Below are positions 58,685 to 64,000 of a stretch of 64,000 nucleotides of DNA, piece after piece. The stretch is from Inia geoffrensis (Eukaryota > Chordata > Mammalia > Artiodactyla > Iniidae). Position numbers and translations under genes: made by a program. Position 1 is the stretch's first letter; each line of letters opens with the position of its first letter. The DNA lies in contig CM070916.1 of NCBI GenBank assembly GCA_036417435.1, forward strand, positions 20,902,052-20,966,051, given 5' to 3'. The notes beneath the pieces are model-generated. The model was not told the DNA's origin and searched no databases. It saw only the letters and a program-made list of their open reading frames with translations.

Positions 58685-58904
58685 GGGCTTCCCTGGTGGC
58701 GCAGTGGTTGGGAGTCCGCCTGCCGATGCAGGGGACACGGGTTCGTGCCCCGGTCCGGGAAGATCCCACATGCCGCGGAGCGGCTGGGCCCGTGAGCCAT
58801 GGCCGCTGAGCCTGCGCGTCCGGAGCCTGTGCTCCGCAGCGGGAGAGGCCACAACAGTGAGAGGCCCACGTACCGCTAAAAAAAAAAAAAAAAAAAAAAA
58901 AAAG
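58685..58904 (+). mobile_element. CHR-2-type SINE
   Basis: A textbook copy: the head, B box (ggttcgtgccccggtccggg), CpG-rich body and a long A-tail are present. Perfect direct repeat cctaaatca (58676-58684 and 58905-58913) is the target-site duplication. Confidence 0.97.
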
Positions 58905-58964
58905 CCTAAATCAATGGTGAATTATACACATTGTTAGATAATAATTTGCAGTACAGAAAGATTT

Positions 58965-60380
58965 CTTTTCCCCAGATTGAGAAAGAGATCTGACACAATT
59001 CCAACCCAAATCTTAGCAGGGATTTTCCGCAACTTCATTATCTGATTTCATAGTGTATATGGAAGAGTAAAGAGCCACGAAAAACTAGGACACTCCAAAG
59101 GAAAAAGGTGAACAGAATACTAAGATTTCTATGTACAACTACAGTAATTAAGATAATATGCTTTTGCTACACATCCGGGTAAACAGACTAATAGCAGAGA
59201 ATAAAATCCAGAAATAAACGTATAAGAAAACTATGACAGAGCAGGCATTGCAGATGGGTGAGGAATAGATGGATTAATCAATAAATGGTGATGGAAATTG
59301 GATATATATACAGAAATAAATGAAATGGCTCTCAACTTCCAACCAATATAAATAGTCACAACAGGACATCTTTATAAAGCTATGATAGAGGAGAATTTCT
59401 TAATCAATACACACAAAAAAAATATTGTAAAAGGAACAGTCTGATGAATCCAATTACATTAAATTAAGGATATCTGGTTTGTCAAAAATAAAAATAAATA
59501 AATAAAGAGCAAAAGAAAAGCCACAAACTGAGATATCTGTAGCCTAAAACGCTAGCAAAAGACTCACATCTAGCATAGATTAAAACTGCTACAAATCAAT
59601 CTTAAAAGGTGCCAGGAAGGAGGAAAATGTTTAAACACACAAACAAGAATTTTGCAGAAGAGTAAATACGAATAACCCCCAAACAATTTACAGCCAATAT
59701 TTTGGCAAAAGTTTTAAACTACAGCATCTGCTACTAGATGGTGTGCAAATTGGAACAACTGGGAAAACAACTGGGCATTTTCTAGAAAGGTTCAACACGT
59801 GCATATCCTAGGACCGGCAATTTTAACCCACAAGTAAACCCTATAAATAACTCCTGCATGCTTTAACCAGGAGACTTGAACAAGGATGTTCATAGAAGCA
59901 GTGTTGATAGTATCAAAAATGTGAGAATCATAACTCGAATGCCAACCAACGGTACACTAGGGAAATAAAGTGTGGCGTATCCATTCAAAAACATACTCTG
60001 GAGCAGAGAACATGAGCTAATTGTTACAGGCATAAGCATGGCTGAATTCTGCAGACATGATAATGAGTAAAAGTCTTCAAAACAATCATTAAATATCATT
60101 ATATTTATATAAATTTCAAAACCAGGCAAAACTAACAGAATATTGCTTTTAGATACATACATAGGCAGTAAAGCTAAACATAAAAGCATGAGAGTGATTT
60201 ACACAAAATTCAGTTCTCTCTCTGGAGAGAGAGGTGATCAGGGAAGGGATACAGGATGCTTGCAAGGTTCTAATAATGTTTTTTCTTAACCAGCATGTGG
60301 TGAGCACACAGTGTTTGCCTTCTTATTACTATGCCAACCACATATACACATTAAATAACTTATGTATATCATAAATAGTA
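58965..60380 (+). repeat. Ancient L1 3' half
   Basis: A sense, strongly diverged L1M-type sequence runs from distal ORF2 (agtgtatatggaagagtaaa; aaaatccagaaataaacgta; aatggtgatggaaattggat; gtgtgcaaattggaacaact; gaccggcaattttaacccac; caaggatgttcatagaagca) to a degraded 3'UTR ending around 60380. Stops abound, so no product can be made. Confidence 0.75.
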
Positions 60381-60579
60381 TTATAAATATGTTTTAAAGA
60401 AGAAATGATTATCAAAGTATGTAAGCTTGTAATAGATAATGAAATGACTATAACAAGTAATTAGGTATAAGCATATTTTGAAGCAGCAGGGTAATGCAAA
60501 GGATAAATAAATTACAACTTCATTCCTTCATGAAATTTCAATAATGAAAAACAGAAAAAAGAGAAAAGAACAATGCTTT

Positions 60580-60887
60580 GGGACTTCCCTGGTGGCGCAG
60601 TGGTTAAGAATCCGCCTGTCAATGCAGGGGACATGGGTTCGATCCCTGGTCCAGCAAGATGCCACATACCACGGAGCAACTAAGCCTGTGCGCCACAACT
60701 GCTGAGCCCGCGAGCCACAACTACTGAGCTGGTGAACCTAGAGCCCATGCTCCGTGACAAGAGAAGCCACCGCAATGAGAAGCCCGCGCAGCACAACGAA
60801 GAGTAGCCCCCGCTTGCTGCAACTAGAGAAAGCCTGTGTGCAGAAAAGAAGACCCAACGCAGCCGAAACTTTAAAAAATAAGAAAAA
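60580..60887 (+). mobile_element. CHR-1-type SINE
   Basis: The head (gacttccctggtggcgcagt, gttcgatccctggtccagca) is followed by the CHR-1 body (caactagagaaagcctgtgt, gaagacccaacgcagccgaa) and an A-rich tail. Perfect direct repeat aaaagaacaatgcttt (60564-60579 and 60888-60903) is the target-site duplication. Confidence 0.96.
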
Positions 60888-60904
60888 AAAAGAACAATGC
60901 TTTC

Positions 60905-63625
60905 AGGGCCAGAGAAGATGGTTTCAAATGTCTCCCATAATAGGAAAGTATTCATTATGCAAATAAATTCTCCAGATATTGATGTGCTTATATTAGAAGA
61001 GAAAGACAAATACATTTGCTCCAAAAGGTGATAAAAATCAACTAATGTTTCTCATGTAAATTAATTCCATAGCAAACCTTTTCCAATTTGATGATGAATC
61101 ATCCTCTGCCAAGCCTCTTAAGGAAGAGAGCTAAATGGCATCATTTTTTTAAATACACATTTAAAAATAATGGTAGAAGAAAATTTCAATTTGGGAGATG
61201 CCAGTGAGACAGGATAAAATTCCTTCCAAAGGGCAGAACTGATGGGAATATAGTTAAACTTAGGCTACTTGGGACCTGAAAAAAATGTTATACAGAAGTA
61301 TTTTTAGAAAGAAAGGAAAAAGAGAGAGAAGAGAAGAAGGGGGGGGGGGGAGGAAGGAAGAAATTAGTTAAAAGTGTACCACTCATCATTAACAGGCATA
61401 ACATCCTAGAAAATAACAAACAAGATTGAAACGAAGCCAAAAATTCCTACCCCAAAGAGTGATCCCCAAGTGCCCCTGGAAATACAATGAGCGTGTGAGT
61501 CTTATCAAATAGTTATTCGCGCTACATTCCTTTTCCCACTAAACAAACAAAACAAGTTCTCCTTTATGTTTATGCTGAGGCCTATAAAAATCAGGCTAAT
61601 TCCCAGAATTTACAACCTAAAAAAGTGATAGAAGCATAACAAGATACAATTTTAGAATGCAAATTTTTGTTTGAATGTTAATTGCTTTATTTGGATTTAT
61701 GGATGTTTAGACACATAAAATTATATCTATATGTTGACAGAAAGAAGCCAGTAGAGAAAGAAAAAATGAATGAAGCAAGAGAATCTTTGTAATCAATAAA
61801 GCAAGCCCTGGAATGAGGTTTTGGGAGGCAAGGTATCAAGATCAAGGGTGGAAGAAAAAAGCTGGCTACCCGAGGGAGAAAATAATAGGTGATAATTTAA
61901 ATAAGAACCATGAAGTCTTTATGATAAAGCAGCAATGTGCAGTGGATGAATTAGCAGCTCCATTGGGAGTGTCTGGAAATCTATGCAGGCAGTTTAAATG
62001 GTCATAATGACAGGTAGGCTCCACTGGCATTCAGTGAGTGCGCACCTGAGATACTGAACACCCTACAATACGCAACGCGTTCTTGCACAACGAAGAATGA
62101 CCTCACTACAAATGCGAAAAGCATCCATGTTAAGACACACTACGAGTCTTTGTCTTTTTCTGTGCTTATACTGACTTTGGTCTTAATTATTGTGCCGTAA
62201 GATCATTAAAGTACAACTTCCAAGACTCATAAAACTTCCACTTGTAAAGTAGATCATTTCAATCTTAATAAAAGCTGACCTAAGCTCTCTGGAATTTTTC
62301 TAGACAATGGATTTACTTATAATTTCATTGTCTTACAAAGTTAAATGTTATGAAAACTTTGTAACAGAGATTTTATGTGTCCATTCCTTTATTTGCTGGG
62401 TTTAAGGTAACCAAGAAAAAAGGAAACACACTGATCGTGTTTGACATACACAACACTTTCAGGGAACTTATTTCCATTTAAACATTTGCCTCTCCTGTTA
62501 GCCATTTGGCCAAAAAAAAAGCCTAGAAGAACATAGTTATAGTAAGGAAACCCTAAAAATATCAATAATATGCTCCATTTTCTTCAGCAAGACCAGTAGA
62601 CAGGCTCTTTATGTTTTAAGCCATTTTTCACCATTTACTACTGAAACAGAGAAGATCCACTGAGAAAGTCTAATCTAAGGAACTTTAGGAAATAACATAA
62701 ATCCTTATTAGCTATCAAAATTAATTTAAATATGCAATTCAACTTTTTATATTGTAGCTGATCAACAGAGCCAGAAGTAGGGAGATAGTGTTTACAGAGT
62801 ACCCGCTCCTGTTTTTAATTAAATTGCAAAGAAAAGACTAACATTTTTTATATAATTATGAGCCTTTTAATCCATTTGTGATTTATAATAGCCGCCAATA
62901 GTGCCTAGTAAGCTGGCTTTTACTTTCTTATGTTAGTATCAAAATGCTGCCTACCTGCCATAAATTATATTGTTTGTAGTTAGTATCAGAATTGGAAGGG
63001 AAATTAGGAAAATTTTCTCTGTGGGCAGTTAGGTTTACCACACAACCTAAGGCATCTGTGTCAGAGTTTCCCTGAGCCCAATGTATTAAGAGCAATAAAC
63101 AAATTCCTCAGTACTTATTTTTAGTTATTATGTCTCAGGACCCCAAAATTTAGTCGAGGTCACCACGAGAGGAATATTTATAGGCAATTTTAGCCAAGAT
63201 AATTCTTGTAAAGATTTCCTCTAATGTGTGAAAACACACAATCTACCCTGGTCTTTCACCCATACACAGAAACAGACTCTGAAACCCTGAGAGCTGATGA
63301 CTAAAACTAAATGCAAAATCTATTTCTGGCATTTCAATACCATCAACAGGAAGCACAGAGCTATTTCGTGGATGTTTGCGGGGAAATCCCTGACTTTTCC
63401 AGTATTACATAGTCTTCTAAAACATTATTTCGGCACTTAATAAACACAAAGTAAAAACACAGGCATATCTCATATTTGCCAGCACAGTTTATAGATTCTA
63501 ACTGGTGATGAGGTTAATTTCATTTCTGTATGAGCCATATTTTTTCAAGTAAAAGAATAGAAACAAACAAAATAATCTCTGTAGACTTGAGCTAATTATT
63601 GTGTTTGTTTTTCTCATATGAAATA
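60905..63625. other. Repeat-poor AT-rich stretch
   Basis: No repeat family or exon could be supported over about 2.7 kb. A purine run with twelve Gs lies at 61320-61362. The part 62680-62960 contains several homeodomain-like AT motifs. Confidence 0.4.
61339..61350 (+). repeat. Poly-G run within a purine tract
   Basis: Twelve consecutive Gs sit inside a GA-rich tract (about 61310-61362). Confidence 0.95.
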
Positions 63626-63626
63626 C

Positions 63627-63632
63627 AACACA

Positions 63633-63663
<31 letters not shown>
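63627..63663 (+). repeat. (CA)n microsatellite
   Basis: A CA run is broken once by TA (63637-63640). It is the source of a Val-Cys-repeat frame on the minus strand. Confidence 0.97.
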
Positions 63664-63664
63664 T

Positions 63665-64000
63665 TTAACCTTAGTGGAACAGAAGACAGAGTCTTCTTTT
63701 CTAGGATATAGAAAGGTAGACTGTGAGTGCCTCTAAGCTTTATACATGTAAGCACACCTGGGAATTTGCTTTATGTCTTTATATATTTAATTAAACTATT
63801 TTTAATAAGGACCCAAGCAAAGAATAAGGATGTCTTCTGAAAGAAAGTAACAGGAAAGTAAAATCTGTGGGATCATGCTAGAGAAAGAAAAGACCTAATA
63901 GTCTGGGAGGATTATAACTGAGAATGCAAATAACACTGTGGTCAAAATGGTCATTTCCAAAGACTTTTTTTTATACTTACACATTTCCTCAACATTCTGC
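63665..64000. other. AT-rich sequence to window end
   Basis: Nothing recognised. Confidence 0.4.

Noticed and set aside
58685..58790. tRNA gene from the A and B boxes in the SINE head
   Set aside because: The boxes belong to the tRNA-derived CHR head. A cloverleaf with an acceptor stem is not maintained and the element has a target-site duplication.

Overview
This window is non-coding, repeat-dense mammalian DNA. I find no exon, RNA gene, CRISPR array or bacterial-type gene that I can support. The diagnostic repeats are at least twelve CHR-2-type and five CHR-1-type tRNA-derived SINEs (typical head: a cttccctggtggcgcagtgg start, Pol III A and B boxes, an A-rich end). CHR SINEs are established as specific to whales, hippos and ruminants, and the long CHR-2 form dominates in whales. 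The window is therefore most probably from a cetacean, perhaps a toothed whale or dolphin. That species-level call is an inference from repeat families only.

Layout. 1-9.8 kb: an L2 fragment (560-1205), a truncated Tigger1 DNA transposon with antisense transposase remnants (1498-2560), a short L1 3' end (4376-4630) and otherwise AT-rich unique sequence. 9.8-15 kb: a compound (TC)n/(TA)n microsatellite, a small GC-rich patch and old MIR/MER5/L2 debris. 15-25 kb is the retrotransposon-rich core: a CHR-1, a 0.8 kb sense L1 3' fragment, an old duplicated unique block, and a nearly full-length antisense L1 (about 17.66-23.25 kb). That L1 has recognisable but broken ORF1 and ORF2 and a second, tiny L1 nested inside it. 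25-31.5 kb: ancient L1/L2 fragments and a CHR-1 with an apparent 3' transduction. 31.5-32.4 kb: a terminal-inverted-repeat-bounded, TA-flanked pogo/Tigger deletion derivative that keeps an open frame for the transposase tail. 33-54.6 kb: a series of CHR-2 insertions, many with clear target-site duplications, several landing inside older L2 or MER5A copies. 54.6-64 kb: MIRs, one more CHR-2, an ancient L1 3' half, a CHR-1, microsatellites and AT-rich unique stretches that could hold conserved non-coding elements.

The elements do not work together as a system. They form a layered insertion record: L2/MIR/MER5A/Tigger1 are oldest, then CHR-1 and L1, then CHR-2. The most interesting items are structural: the Tigger-like derivative with an open tail ORF, the CHR-1 with extra 3' flank, a CHR-2 with a 68-bp internal duplication, a 19-bp direct repeat around an A-rich stretch, the L1-in-L1 insertion and a diverged direct repeat at 16.8/17.4 kb. 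I did not find a novel biological system, and all family names come from memory of consensus sequences, not from a database search.
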